Position numbers and translations under genes: made by a program. A stretch of 64,000 bases of DNA, from positions 1,550,001 to 1,614,000 of the forward strand of contig OX596346.1 of assembly GCA_951394405.1 (NCBI GenBank), read 5' to 3'. The DNA comes from Coprinellus micaceus (taxonomy: Eukaryota > Basidiomycota > Agaricomycetes > Agaricales > Psathyrellaceae). Below the pieces are notes generated by a model. It had not been told where the DNA came from and did no database searches. It saw only the letters and a list, made by a program, of their open reading frames with translations. This document shows, in pieces, positions 34,354-45,016 of the stretch; the first letter of the stretch is position 1, and every line of letters starts with the position of its first letter.

Positions 34354-34406
34354 TACACCGGACCGTAAATGAAAGTCTGAGTCATGTTCGTTTACGGTCC
34401 GGTGTA
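34354..34406. repeat. Inverted repeat (hairpin) near gene start
   Basis: TACACCGGACCGTAAATGAA (34354-34373) and the reverse complement of 34387-34406 agree at 18 of 20 positions, with a 13-bp loop. A related ACACCGGACGG occurs near 36886. It lies upstream of the 33643-34248 gene and could be an operator or part of a small repeat. Confidence 0.6.
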
Positions 34407-34443
34407 CCCCCCTTACTGAGAACAACCAACGAGACCTATGCAT

Positions 34444-34589
34444 CGTTCCCCGCTCTTTCAAATACCAACCAGTGGCCAACCCTCGCCTCGCCGTGTGCCC
34501 TTTAGTCGTTTCGCAACGTTCCCCGCTCTTTCAAATACCAACCAGTGGCCAACCCTCGCCTCGCCGTGTGCCCTTTAGTCGTTTCGCAA
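34444..34589 (+). repeat. Perfect 73-bp tandem duplication
   Basis: Positions 34444-34516 and 34517-34589 read identical. Each begins CGTTCCCCGCTCTTTC and ends GTTTCGCAA. The exactness suggests a recent duplication or an active replication-slippage site. Confidence 0.9.
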
Positions 34590-35161
34590 TTTAAGCGCCC
34601 AAGGGATCATCCACCTCAGGATCTACCCCGAGCGCCCTCCTTACACGGATTTTCCTGGTGGACAATGCTCCTCAGCAGGTGCTAGGTATTTTACGGCGAT
34701 ACTCGAATCCTCCTCACGAGGTTGTGCTAAGGAAGGATGTGCCCTTCGGCCATCGTTCCGGTGTGACATCTTGACCTCGATCGATACTCGGGTTCAGAGC
34801 GGCTGATGCACTCACCCCCACGTCTTTTGGAACTGGGGTGGGACCTCTCCTCTTGTCTTATCGCCCTCTCCCAAATGCTTCCTGCCCGATGAGATCTCCG
34901 CCTCATGCCCGGGCCCCTCGATTGTATGTCGTTGACCTTATGGAAACAGGGTATCGCCTCGCCCGAAATATTGGGCGCTCTGAGATCGATGTCACGATAT
35001 CTCTTTGCGAACATTTCATTCAATTTAAAATATCCAGCCAGCTACATGTGGTGTGTACACCTTCCATCTCCAAAGATATCCTAATTACTAACCGCCTGGT
35101 GTCAGCAACCACCCATCTCAGGAAGGAGATAGTCCGAAGAACATACCTTGCGAGGTCAGTT
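34590..35161. other. Intergenic
   Basis: No gene or repeat is recognised between two minus-strand coiled-coil genes. Confidence 0.4.
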
Positions 35162-35728
35162 CTATGCCCCATCCACCGACAACTCCCCTGGGTTTGCAGG
35201 AGTCGCTTGCGAGAGCCCTTGCGGGTAGGCTTCCCCCATGCCCGCCCAGGTATCTCGGGCCAGCTCTTCGTCCGAAATCCACCTTTCGAGACGTGCTTGG
35301 ACTCGTTGTAGGTGACTTGCAAGCTCTGTAGCATGAGCATCGCAGCACCGAGGCTGCTCGATATCGTCGTCGGCGGCCGGCGTGAGGACGAGCGCCATCT
35401 TCTGGAATTGTCCACTGAAGAACCCGGTGTGCCCATCGAACCGTTGTTGGTAAGCCATCCTCTCCTCTACGAACCGCCCAATTTCGTCCTCCAAGAAGTT
35501 GTATCGGCATTTATATTCCTCCTTCCTCCGATTTATCTTGACCTTGTCCCTCACGAGTTCGTTGCACAACTGCTCGAGAGTCGTGATGCGGTCGGCCTGG
35601 ATTGGCACCAGCCATCGATTGGCACAGTGGCATGGCGTGGATGGGGTGCTGCTTCCCACCTCTTCCTCTGACGACGTTTCACCTTGTTCGCCCGTGGGGC
35701 TGGTGGATGTGTGGCTATCGGATGACAT
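35162..35728 (-). CDS. Coiled-coil cargo protein, family member 2
   Basis: A single exon of 188 residues runs from ATG 35728. An acidic Ser/Thr-rich start is followed by CHCANRWLVPIQADRITTLEQ, which lines up with the C...L...Q..I..L motif of the neighbours, and then a long helical region. The function is unknown. Confidence 0.6.
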   Translation of the reverse strand: MSSDSHTSTSPTGEQGETSSEEEVGSSTPSTPCHCANRWLVPIQADRITTLEQLCNELVRDKVKINRRKEEYKCRYNFLEDEIGRFVEERMAYQQRFDGHTGFFSGQFQKMALVLTPAADDDIEQPRCCDAHATELASHLQRVQARLERWISDEELARDTWAGMGEAYPQGLSQATPANPGELSVDGA

Positions 35729-36139
35729 GTCTGTCTTCTTGGGGGTTGCGAGCTTGATTTGATTGGAGGGGTATGCGTTCGTTACTTATACCATGAGCCG
35801 GTTTCGGTATTCCACTATCCGACCCGGACGTGAATGAATTGAATGGCTTCTTCTCACCGCATTCATTCGTAATTCCATTCTCTGGTTATGTTCGGCCATT
35901 GGGAATATTTTGTTCTCGGCCGATGGTCATGCGTTTCGCCATCCATTTGTCTCCATCTTTCCATATACGTCGACTTTTGTAAATAATAGTGACAGCGGGC
36001 GGAGGAACCTACCTCCTCTAAGGTCCTCTAAGGCAATGTTTGAAGGGTACCGTGATGTACGAATGAGTTTCTACGGACATTCATCAACGATATGCCATGA
36101 ATCGACCAGGCGGCTGACGTACACAGATCTTGGAAGGAT
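35729..36139. other. Intergenic, promoter region of the 35162-35728 gene
   Basis: About 410 bp lie between two genes on the same strand. No repeat or RNA gene is seen. Confidence 0.4.
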
Positions 36140-36703
36140 CTATTGGCTCGCTTCGTCGCTCGATTCCTTTAGCTCTGGAATCTCGTCATCGCTCTCCTCC
36201 CCAATGAACGATGTCTTGTCAATGCCACCAAAAAGAATATTCTGAAGTCGCTGAGGCCTCTGCGAGAGCCACTGGTGATAGCTGGAAAGCTCCTCTTTCT
36301 CGAGCTTGTCAAATTTCTCTCCTGCCTCCCAAAGCTCCCCACTGAACTTCGCTGCCCAACTCTCGAGGTCGCCATCGTCATGGCTGAGCCGTGCCGCCAT
36401 GCCCCGAAGGGTATATGCGACGTTTCCGAGGGAGTTGCGGAGTGCGTCAATTCTGGCCGCGACCATGTTGTGTTGTTCGTCTTCATGTCGAATCGCATAC
36501 TCGACTGAGCGCTTGTACTGCTGACTCTCCATGCGGTGGTCTAGATTTTCCATTTCTAGATGGGAGATCATGCGCCGGAGTTTGGCGATTTGTTTGGCCT
36601 GGGAAAGCTGAGCGCGAAGGTGAGGGCATTCCCCTTGCTCAGGGTGTGCCATCGAGGTCTGGTTCGGCCGCGCGGAGGCTGGGGGGGTGTCGCCACAGAA
36701 CAT
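36140..36703 (-). CDS. Coiled-coil cargo protein, family member 3
   Basis: A single exon of 187 residues runs from ATG 36703; ATG 36652 (MAHPEQGECPHL) is an alternative. It shows CPHLRAQLSQAKQIAKLRR, a long helix, and LEKEELSSYHQWLSQRPQRL followed by an acidic Ser/Glu tail, very similar in plan and in several positions to the gene at 33643-34248. The function is unknown. Confidence 0.65.
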   Translation of the reverse strand: MFCGDTPPASARPNQTSMAHPEQGECPHLRAQLSQAKQIAKLRRMISHLEMENLDHRMESQQYKRSVEYAIRHEDEQHNMVAARIDALRNSLGNVAYTLRGMAARLSHDDGDLESWAAKFSGELWEAGEKFDKLEKEELSSYHQWLSQRPQRLQNILFGGIDKTSFIGEESDDEIPELKESSDEASQ

Positions 36704-37417
36704 TGAACAGGGCGGCGAATTTTCTGAGGTACAATAGCGATGTCTTGCTTTTCAAATGCGCGCTTCGTGTGATGGGGTTCTGCTGATTGGTTTCGACCCT
36801 GTGTACTTCGCGCATGGTTCTGCGGAGCGTGTTCGGAGCTTGGTGATGGTGTCGCTATTTAGGCGCCCATCGGCCGGCCTCAGTTACACCGGACGGACCA
36901 GATGACGTGTTCCTAGATTCAGTACCATGAGTACCCTTTCGGGATTAGGGTATTTGCTTCCGTGTCCCACTCCCTCGGTGCGATGTTCCGGACGTTGGTT
37001 CTCGATTTCCATTTCTGTTTACCTCTTGCCTCCAACTGTCCACGCGGTCGAACCCCACCCCCAGGTTTCGAAGCTCACTTTCCAGAGGCTTCTGCGGATT
37101 TCTGAGGGATCAGAACTTTTGAGAACGAAAAAGTCCTAGACGCCTGTGACGCGACGGTCGGCCTTTCCTTCAATATAGATAACAGTCCGCGGTTCGGGGG
37201 TGTCGCCACCTAAGCGCCCGAATCTGAGATCTCACTCCATCCGTGGACTTGGTAAGCTATATTAGGTAGATGTAGTTCGCTATCCCCGATTCATTTCCGG
37301 ATTTGGAAGGGCCGTTCCGTCACGTCACCTCGCTCATTCGACATTCCTTTATTTCTTTTCCTGTGGGTCACATTCCTATGAGTTTCCACCTTTCGCATCA
37401 CCCTCCTTGGCGGCAGA
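36704..37417. other. Divergent intergenic region
   Basis: About 700 bp lie between divergent coiled-coil genes. ACACCGGACGG near 36886 echoes the hairpin at 34354. No gene is seen. Confidence 0.4.
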
Positions 37418-37996
37418 ATGGCTGAGCAAGCCCATATCCTCCAGCAACTCGCTGCCTTTGGCATCCCGTCCAGCAGGGTCCACTTTATCAACCCGGAACT
37501 CGCTTCCAGCGAGCTCCCGCCACCCACTGCGGATCAGGGTTGCAGGTCGGATTGCCCCAATCTCGACACGATTGCAGAGCAAGCGAGGGAGATCGCCCAG
37601 CTACAAATCAAGGCCCTTCGCTCCGAGGTTCGGGACCTTCCCCTCACCACCCTGGTTCAGGATCTCGAAGGCGCCGTGCGCCACGCACAGTCCATCATCT
37701 CCACATACTCAGAGGAAATGGATCGCTCGAAGAAGGGTACCGAAGAATTTGTGACCATCATCCGCGGGATCTGCAAATCATTCTCGGACTTCGTCGGCGT
37801 CGTTGCCCATGACCCTCGGGCGGTCGCACTTGTAAAGGAGATAGAGAAGGGGCAGAGGATGCTGAATGTCTGGGCCGCCAACGAGTCTCAAGAATTCCTT
37901 GAGTTCATCAAGCAGAGGACCGCCCCGGAGGAGGACCTGAACGCCTTTATAGATTGGATGGACGAGCGAAAGGCCAAGGAGGGACAGGCCAACTAG
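37418..37996 (+). CDS. Coiled-coil cargo protein, family member 4
   Basis: A single exon of 192 residues runs from ATG 37418. CPNLDTIAEQAREIAQLQIK corresponds to the shared motif, and NVWAANESQEFLEFIKQR to the shared E-W/F block. It lies on the opposite strand to the other three members and is the last gene before the right end of the giant element. Confidence 0.6.
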   Translation: MAEQAHILQQLAAFGIPSSRVHFINPELASSELPPPTADQGCRSDCPNLDTIAEQAREIAQLQIKALRSEVRDLPLTTLVQDLEGAVRHAQSIISTYSEEMDRSKKGTEEFVTIIRGICKSFSDFVGVVAHDPRAVALVKEIEKGQRMLNVWAANESQEFLEFIKQRTAPEEDLNAFIDWMDERKAKEGQAN

Positions 37997-38589
37997 AAAT
38001 ACCCATCGGTGTGCGTCGGGCCGTGTTCTTGTTGCGTTTGAGAAGTGGTTTTCTTGTATCGTGTTCCGTCCGTACCACGAGACTGCATTTGTATATTTCC
38101 GCCCCAATCTCTGCCAATGTAACCGCAGAGCTGTTCTCCGCTTTCGATTCTTGTTTGTTTCCTTGTATCCGCTGTCCCTTTTCCATTCTCACACCAGCGA
38201 TATCTGCGTTACTTCCCTCAGCGAAACGGAGTGCACATAAAGTATGGCCGAGGCTACATAGATAAGAAACATCTTTCTGTCTACGTTTAGCATTCTTTTC
38301 TTGTCTCAGGTGTCTCTCCGAATCGCCAGGACTCAGAGCACACTCCCGACGCCATCACCGAGTCGCTTTAGATCGGCAGTGTGCTTCCGTCAGGACCGGT
38401 TTGGGTTTTTATATATTTCTCAAGATGTCCGACACCGTTTCTCTCCAGTACCTCCGTTACCTTTGTTACTGTGGCAGCTTAGGGAGTATGTCATGGGCCG
38501 ACGAGTGAGGGATGGCTTGGACCCTGGCCGGATCAGAAATCGCAACCGAAATAGGAAGGCGATTCACCGTCATCGGTGCCGAGGCCGAT
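37997..38589. other. 3' flank of last cargo gene
   Basis: No gene is recognised. AT-rich stretches probably contain the polyadenylation site. Confidence 0.4.
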
Positions 38590-38785
38590 TAGGGGGTCAC
38601 TCAATTGACCCATGGACAGTGATCCATGACTGCCTAAGTTGACTCACTCTGGCAGGGTCCTCAATTGACCCTAAGGGATATGTGTCATTGGTGGGTGGTC
38701 AATTGAGCAACATTGGGGCATGTACAAGGGAGCATAATGCCACTCAAGTCAGCCATTGTCAATTTGGCTTAGCCGCCCCATGCCC
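38590..38785 (-). repeat. Right terminal/subterminal repeat region of the giant element
   Basis: Three CAATTGA motifs (near 38602, 38662 and 38700), GTTGACTCACTC, and CACTCAAGTC near 38741 occur. Read from the right end inward they mirror the left end, including ACTTGAGTGGCATTATG. Confidence 0.6.
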
Positions 38786-40266
38786 TGAACGAATGGGCCG
38801 TCGGGACGATCGCTCGGACTGGGCAACAGCAGCTCATGTCAACCTCGGGGATGGCGAAAGCCGTACACGCATTTGCAGTGCTATTGGATAAGTACCGCGA
38901 CAGCTATGCGACAGTGCACGCCCAAATCGATGGAGGACTCAAAATAACGAAGGACGAGATCAAAGAAGTAGTGCAGACGGAAATAGGAAAGCTGAAGGAA
39001 GCGACAGAAAGAGCCATCGAGGCGGTAAAGAACACAGCCAACGAAGTACACAACTCCATCATCCAAGGAGCAAGCCTAGCGGTAAGCACCACACCCACAT
39101 ATGCGCAACTAATGGCAGGCCCAGCCACGAAGACGGCGAACACAGCAGCCAGAACTGGCCGAATAGGGAAGCTAGCCACCGACAATAGGAAGATCCGCCT
39201 AAGGCTCACGGACACAGGGGCGAAGGCGATGATGGGGTTATCGCCCCCAGAACTCAAGAAAAGCGTCATCGAGACCTTCAAGGAAATGAAAGCTCCGGCA
39301 AACATATCGGTACGACTGGTCCAGAGGGTCGAGTCTGCCAAACTGGTAATCATCGAAATGGCGGACGACGCCTCAACCCTTTGGATCCGTTCTGGTAACA
39401 TCGGTCAGACCGTAGCCGCTAAACTTAACGCCAACATCGTGGAAAGGGTATACCTCACAGTCGTAAAGTTCGCCCCACTGACATTCGACCCCACAAGAGA
39501 TAGGGAAGAACTAAAGGAGGCGAACAACCTCACAGAAGAGCAGGTCAAGAAGATGTGGTGGATAAAGGCACCGGAGAAGAGGAGGGTCGACCAGACCAAT
39601 GGTCACCTCTTCATGCTATTCACTGATCCTGACGCCGCTAACAACGCCATCCTTCAGGGACTTATCATACAGAACCAGAAACTCACAGTCGTTAAAGCGA
39701 AGAAAGAACCCCTCAAATGCTACAACTGCCACAAATTCGGACACAAAGCAGCGGACTGCAAGAAAACGACGAAAACGTGTGGTAACTGCGGCAAAGACGG
39801 GCACGCCGGCAGGGGTGGAGACCCATGTCACGAGCCTTTCAACATGATGTGTGCCTGCTGTGGCAAGTATGGGCACGGAGCTGACATGACGAGCCAATGC
39901 CCGCTTCAGCAAGCGAAGCTAGAGGAATTCAAGAAGTGGAACCCCGATGTCGATAGCCCCCTATTCGACTCCCTCAAAAACCTGTGGACCGTCGACCTAA
40001 TGGGCGAGCCCCCAGCAACCAAACACAAGGATGACATGCCACCCACAGGATCCAACGCTATCGGCATTGAGCCAAGATGGAAGCCAGCCTCCCAACGTGA
40101 GGCTAAGAACACACGCAGGTCGGCAAAGGCTCCCCCGGGACCAAGCCCACTGGGAAGAGAGCGCAGCCCAGAGTCACCGGAACCACAGCCACGATCACCC
40201 CAGCCCCACCCCTCCCTACAGAGCATGGTAAGCACAAACGAGGTCAACACTAACTCTAATCAATGA
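38786..40266 (+). pseudogene. LINE ORF1, 3' part with three zinc knuckles
   Basis: The frame is open from the target duplication at 38786 (GAA TGG GCC...) to TGA 40264-40266. It encodes a helical region, an RRM/esterase-like middle, and three CCHC-type knuckles: CYNCHKFGHKAADC, CGNCGKDGHAGRGGDPC and CACCGKYGHGADMTSQC. The tail is Pro/Arg-rich. It is the RNA-binding protein of a Tad1-like LINE. It lacks its own N-terminus because of the 27.7-kb insertion; internal ATG codons at 38836 or 38851 could start a shorter protein. Confidence 0.85.
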
Positions 40267-41690
40267 ATAGAACGCCCGATCGAAGAACGTCAGCGAGCAC
40301 CAACAGTAACGAAAGCAGTGAAGACCCGATCTACGACCGGCGACATCTCCGAATACTGCAGATAAACTGCAACCGCTCGGAGAAGGCACAATATGAGCTC
40401 CTCAACAACAACTTACACAAGAACTGGGACGTCGTCCTGATGCAGGAGCCACACCAGAACTTCTTCGGGAAGATCAACACCGCGGGTGGCTTCCGCCCGG
40501 TCTATCCATCGAACAAAGCGAGAAAGGAACACACACCACGATCAGGTATATGGGTAAACACGCGTCTGAGCACTAACAACTGGATACAGCTCGAGATTAG
40601 GGACTCGCCGGACATTACAGCAGTTCAACTCACAGATGACAGCTACGGCCAATTGACGATCTTCAACATCTACAATGACTGCCTACACGACGAAACCACC
40701 TCGGCCCTTCAAGAATACATCACCGAACATGAAGATGAACTATACGGAGAAGGGAAGCATGTCATATGGGCGGGCGACTTCAACCGACACCACCGAATGT
40801 GGGACAATGACGAAGATGAGCGTCTATTCACGCCTCAAGCCACCGAGAAGGCATCTGAGCTCATACTGATGCTTTCGGAATGGGGAATGCAGATGGCGCT
40901 ACCGAAAGGCATCAGAACGCTGAAGCACATGCGATCGAAAGCTGAGTCCCGACCTGACAACGTGTTTTGCACTGATGCACTCCTGGATAGACTCATCGAA
41001 TGCGACGTACGAATAGCTGAACAGCCTCCTAATACTGACCACTACCCAATAGCAATAATCTTCGACGTGGAAAAGAACAGCATACGCCCAGAGCCAAGAC
41101 CAAACTTCAAGGAAGTCGACTGGAAGGAGTTTAGAGAAGACTTTGAGACGAAAATGGACGCCATGGGATACGACCCGGACAAGCCGATCACAGAAGAGAG
41201 TGAGTTCAACGAAAGGGTGGAGGTACTAACACATGTCCTACAGGATGTAATCACCCAGCATGTCCCAATGGTCACGCCATCCTCATACACAAGACGTTGG
41301 TGGAGCGACGAACTCACTGAGATGAGGAACACGAAGAAGAACCTCCTACGAGAGTCAAGGAAGCAACGCGCTTTTGCGGACCACCCAGCACACGAGGAAC
41401 TCAAACGCCACATGAGTGAATACGCCATTGCCATCGTTGATGCAAAAAAGGCTCACTGGGAAGCGTTCCTCAACAATGCGGACACATCAGCGCTATGGGT
41501 AGCGAACAGGTACCTCAACTCACCAGCAGGTGACGGAACACAAGCCTCCACGCCCCCACTGAAACAAAAGGTGAACGGCGAGGAAGTTACACATCGGACT
41601 AACGAAGGAAAGGCAAAGGTCCTAGGCGAAGGCTTCTTCCCCAAGAAACCACCCAACCAACAGCACCCACATCAGGGTACCCATGAGTGA
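40263..41690 (+). pseudogene. LINE ORF2, 5' part: AP endonuclease
   Basis: ORF2 starts at ATG 40263, overlapping the ORF1 stop as ATGA. The apurinic-endonuclease domain shows ILQINCN (Asn near 35), MQEP (Glu near 62), WAGDFNRHHRMW and NTDHYPI near the end. The domain nicks target DNA for target-primed reverse transcription. After GFFPKKPPNQQHP the frame runs into unrelated sequence and stops at 41690. The reverse transcriptase part appears at about 61360. Confidence 0.9.
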
Positions 41691-42707
41691 ACGACACTCA
41701 CTCACCTTCATAGCTAACACTCGCTAATTGCTGACCTTCGCTAAAACACCCGCCACTCTTGCAGCGGGTCTGACGGGTCTATGTATTGGTGGGTAGCACA
41801 GCAGGAACCTGCAAACTATAGAACCATGAGGTGACTTGAGAAGTGCGGCTATCACTACCTCTTTGGGATGGCCGGTCACATTGTATCGCTTGTGTAGTAC
41901 GGGGGCCTCTGCTCCACCCCAATAAGTCTGCCTCAAATGATAATCCCTTCTCTAGGGGCCAAGCCCGATGACCCTTCAGAATGGCTCTCAACGTTTAAAT
42001 TGGTTGGTGAGCTTGGTATGGCACATCAGACCCAGATGCATTGGAGGTGCGGTCGTGTTCACCACCGGCGTGCCCTTGGTCAAGCCCGTCAAAATAAGAG
42101 TCTCTCTCAATCCGAAGCATCACCACGCCTCGGCCCCGCATCAGCCGGTGGTTATTGTCGCCGCCACCGATGGCCTGTCGGCCCGACGACATCATCCTTG
42201 GCATGCACCACCAGACATTATCAGCGCACTGTCAATCGTGTCGGGGGCGAGTGTCTGCCGCACAAATGCAAGGGTGGCAAGTTCAATCATCGCTCACCAG
42301 GCCTGGGCTTCGGCGCGACGGAGGGAGGGAAGCTCGAACACGTCATCCCTCAGTGAGGTAAAGGACATCGTCAGAGCCGTCACTCGACGAATACCGTTGA
42401 CTGTTGGCCAGGACTTCAAATGAAACATGGTTTGACAAGAGAGCGCCCGGGCTGTACGGAGTGAGCGGGTGAAGTCAACGTGGCGAGTGTCCGTAATTTT
42501 GTGAGGCGGGATGAGGAAACCCCCTTGGTAGGTATCAGGCGGGGTTTCCTGGTTTGGCACGTCGTAAATGCATTACGGCCGTCTAATGTTCCTCTTTATG
42601 GCTGAGTGGGGGCTGTGGTTGTTTACGAAGCAAGGGTTACTATATTAGACGACGACTGCGTACAAACATATTACTGTATCTATTCGGAACGCATAGACGA
42701 GAAAAAA
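41691..42707. other. Left part of second block, no gene recognised
   Basis: It starts with short inverted motifs (GAGTGAACGACACTCACTC, and CCCGC...GCGGG near 41748-41768) that may be subterminal repeats. Open frames further right are short and unrecognised. Confidence 0.4.
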
Positions 42708-44266
42708 TCAAGGCTGAGGGTGCTGGCCGGACTCGCCAGCAGGAACATCAATTGGTCTGGGGTTCTGGTGACTACCATCGCCCGTTGCTTTCGATGACTT
42801 GCGACGCTCCTTGATCTTTGCCAAAACACTGTTCTCCGGGACTAATCGGCGCATGTTCGAGAACGATGGAAATACTTTCCTGCCAAAGAGTAGTGTGCGT
42901 GTTAGTGTGCATCTCGAATACCGCGTCCGACAAGTCCGACTCACTGGTTCCACCAAGCCAATAATTCTTTGACTTCGTCTTGCTCTTCAGGCTCCTCGAG
43001 AAGTTCAAGGACCGTCGTATAAAAGGTTTCGGAATCTGTTTCAGTATCTGTGCGGGAAAACACGGAGGCTGCAGACAGCCCAAAGCGGACCTAACATTGT
43101 CCACAGTGAGTAAACATCAGGGTGAGTGGGAGCGGCGTGGCCAGGCAAAGCCCGCATACCTGCGTGGCAACATACGCCAGCGACGCACGAGTAACATGGG
43201 TCATCCCGTGAATCCTGGCGTTTCCGGAACGAGTAGCCTTTGGCTCGCTATCGACGGAACTCGGAGACGTAAAGATGTGTTTAAAGGCCTGCGGCGACAG
43301 CCATCAACGATCGGACACAAAGATGTAGTCGTGCCCCTCACCAACACCAATAACCGATTGCGAAATAAGCCTTTCCACGGGCGCTCAGGATCATATTGTT
43401 CGTTCTGGTACACGAAAAGGGGCCAATCCGAGCCTGAGACAAGGATTTCTTTCTTCCGGAGCTGTTCCTTGACCCTAGAATCATAGAACTAGGTCAGTCT
43501 CGACATGTTGGAGAATAGAGAGGCCTAAAAGCAGGCGTACTGGTCGTCGCCCCAGTTCAATCCCGCCGGACAGAGCAGGTACCCAGTCCTTTCGTGGTTG
43601 AACCCTCTGTTCACTTTGACGTTCCTGGACAAGGGTGGATTTAAGGGTGGCCCCCCTACAGGAACCAGCCAATCCAGGATCCCACCCTTCAGGCTCTTGG
43701 TGTCATCGGCGCGTGAGCTGGCTGCACCCTTCTGAAGCTGTGAAGGGCTCAGATCAGGGAAAACACAAGCTCATAAGGTCGACATTACGGACCATGTTCG
43801 CAATTGACATTAATTCTTCTGCGCTACATGCCACCAGCCTTTCCTCTAGATCTGGAACAAGGCCTAGTAGCATGCCATACACGCGCCTCTCGCGCCTCTC
43901 CCTGAAGTGGTTGGTTGAAAATGAACAGGAAGAAGGGAGTCGTCGGCACTCACTGCTGTGTCTCCGGCAGCGTGTCCTCGTCTGCATTTATTCCAGCAAC
44001 CAGGAGGGCGTGCATGTTTGCAAAAGCATAGACGGTGCGACCGAAGTGTCTTCCATGGTGAATGAGGGGGTCTGTATGAAGGTTCCTAATATCACAGTCC
44101 GGGGTGTCAAAAACGGGCTGAAGAGGCGGAGTGGGACGCACGGGCGCTTTCTGGGACCGAGACTCAGGGCGTTAGGTCTCTTCTGACCGACGGCTTCGTC
44201 GTGCTCTTGAGCTTTCCCAGATATACCATATCGAGGAATCGGGGCAGGTGACGCGTCTTGGGACAT
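42708..44266 (-). CDS. DUF6698-like protein
   Basis: Exon pieces on the minus strand read, in order, a start near 44266 (MSQDASPAP), HHGRHFGRTVYAF, YGMLLGLVPDLEERL, KSLKGGILDWLVP with PPLSRNVKVNRGFNHERTG and LLCPAGLNW, WPLFVYQNEQYDPERPWKGL, HIFTSPSSV...ATRSGNARIHGM, and a C-terminus RKVFPSFSNMRRLVPENS. The order and motifs match a basidiomycete-specific family that I know as Pfam DUF6698, common near transposases; its function is unknown. Exon 1/2 junctions are unresolved, so the coordinates are outer limits. Confidence 0.7.
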
Positions 44267-45016
44267 GGGCGTGGGCCGGTTAGAGGGAATGAGGGAGAGG
44301 TGAAAGCGAGGGAGGCGGTGGTGACGCCACAGACCTGAGGCCTGTTTTGAGGGCCGTCTGTCCGGTAATTAAAGCAACATGGAAGTGAAGGAACGGGTTA
44401 GAAAAAGGAGAGAGTTCGTTCTGGTCTTGCGGCGCCGAGCTTGAGTTTAGTTCCCGGTCCCGTCAACACGGAACACTTTCAACTTTTTTCGTGGAGAATT
44501 ATCTGTTGATAACCGAGGGAGTTTCGGAACGTACCCTTTGCTTTCAATCGTTCGCCTCCCAGCTTCCCACTTCTCGTTCTTGCGGGATAAGTCGAGTTGA
44601 GCGAGATGTGAAAGGACATGGTGGTTTGGGTTGAAGTGAAATACGTGTGATGGTGACGCACTGGAGCTTAATCGGGCTCTCCGTCCGGGTGTATTGCCCG
44701 GGCGGCTCAGTTCAAAAGCAGTGAAACAATAGAATAGAATAGTATGTAGGAGGTACTGCGAAGTTGAGAGAATGGTCGTACATCATAGTATCACGTAGGA
44801 ATGCCACTTTCGAAAGCCAAACACGTTGGGGAAATATAATATCGAGTCAGCCATGAGGGTCTGTGCAAACGGAAACAGATGAAACATATACAGCTAGAGA
44901 ACGAACGTCGGCGAAGTAGGAGAGAAGAGTGTCAGTGATGCTAGTAATAGTCTAGGAGGAGGAAGCAGCTTGGGAAGAGGAGGTGTGAGAGGACTCGGAG
45001 CACGAGGTGGTGGCAG
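44267..45016. other. Intergenic
   Basis: No gene is recognised upstream of the DUF6698-like gene. Short frames only. Confidence 0.4.

Larger units (their letters stand above)
11050..38785. mobile_element. Giant KDZ DNA transposon with cargo genes (27.7 kb)
   Basis: The block lies inside LINE ORF1 between copies of TGAACGAAT, and joining the flanks keeps the ORF1 frame. Its ends are imperfect inverted repeats: ACTTGAGTGTGCATATG begins 38 bp from the left end, and ACTTGAGTGGCATTATG begins 36 bp from the right end on the other strand. Several CAATTGA or TCAATTG motifs follow on both sides. It encodes a CxC2-KDZ transposase, two TET/JBP dioxygenases and at least ten other genes. KDZ elements linked to TET/JBP genes are known in mushrooms; a single unit of this size with this cargo is my inference from termini and target duplication. 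Confidence 0.75.
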
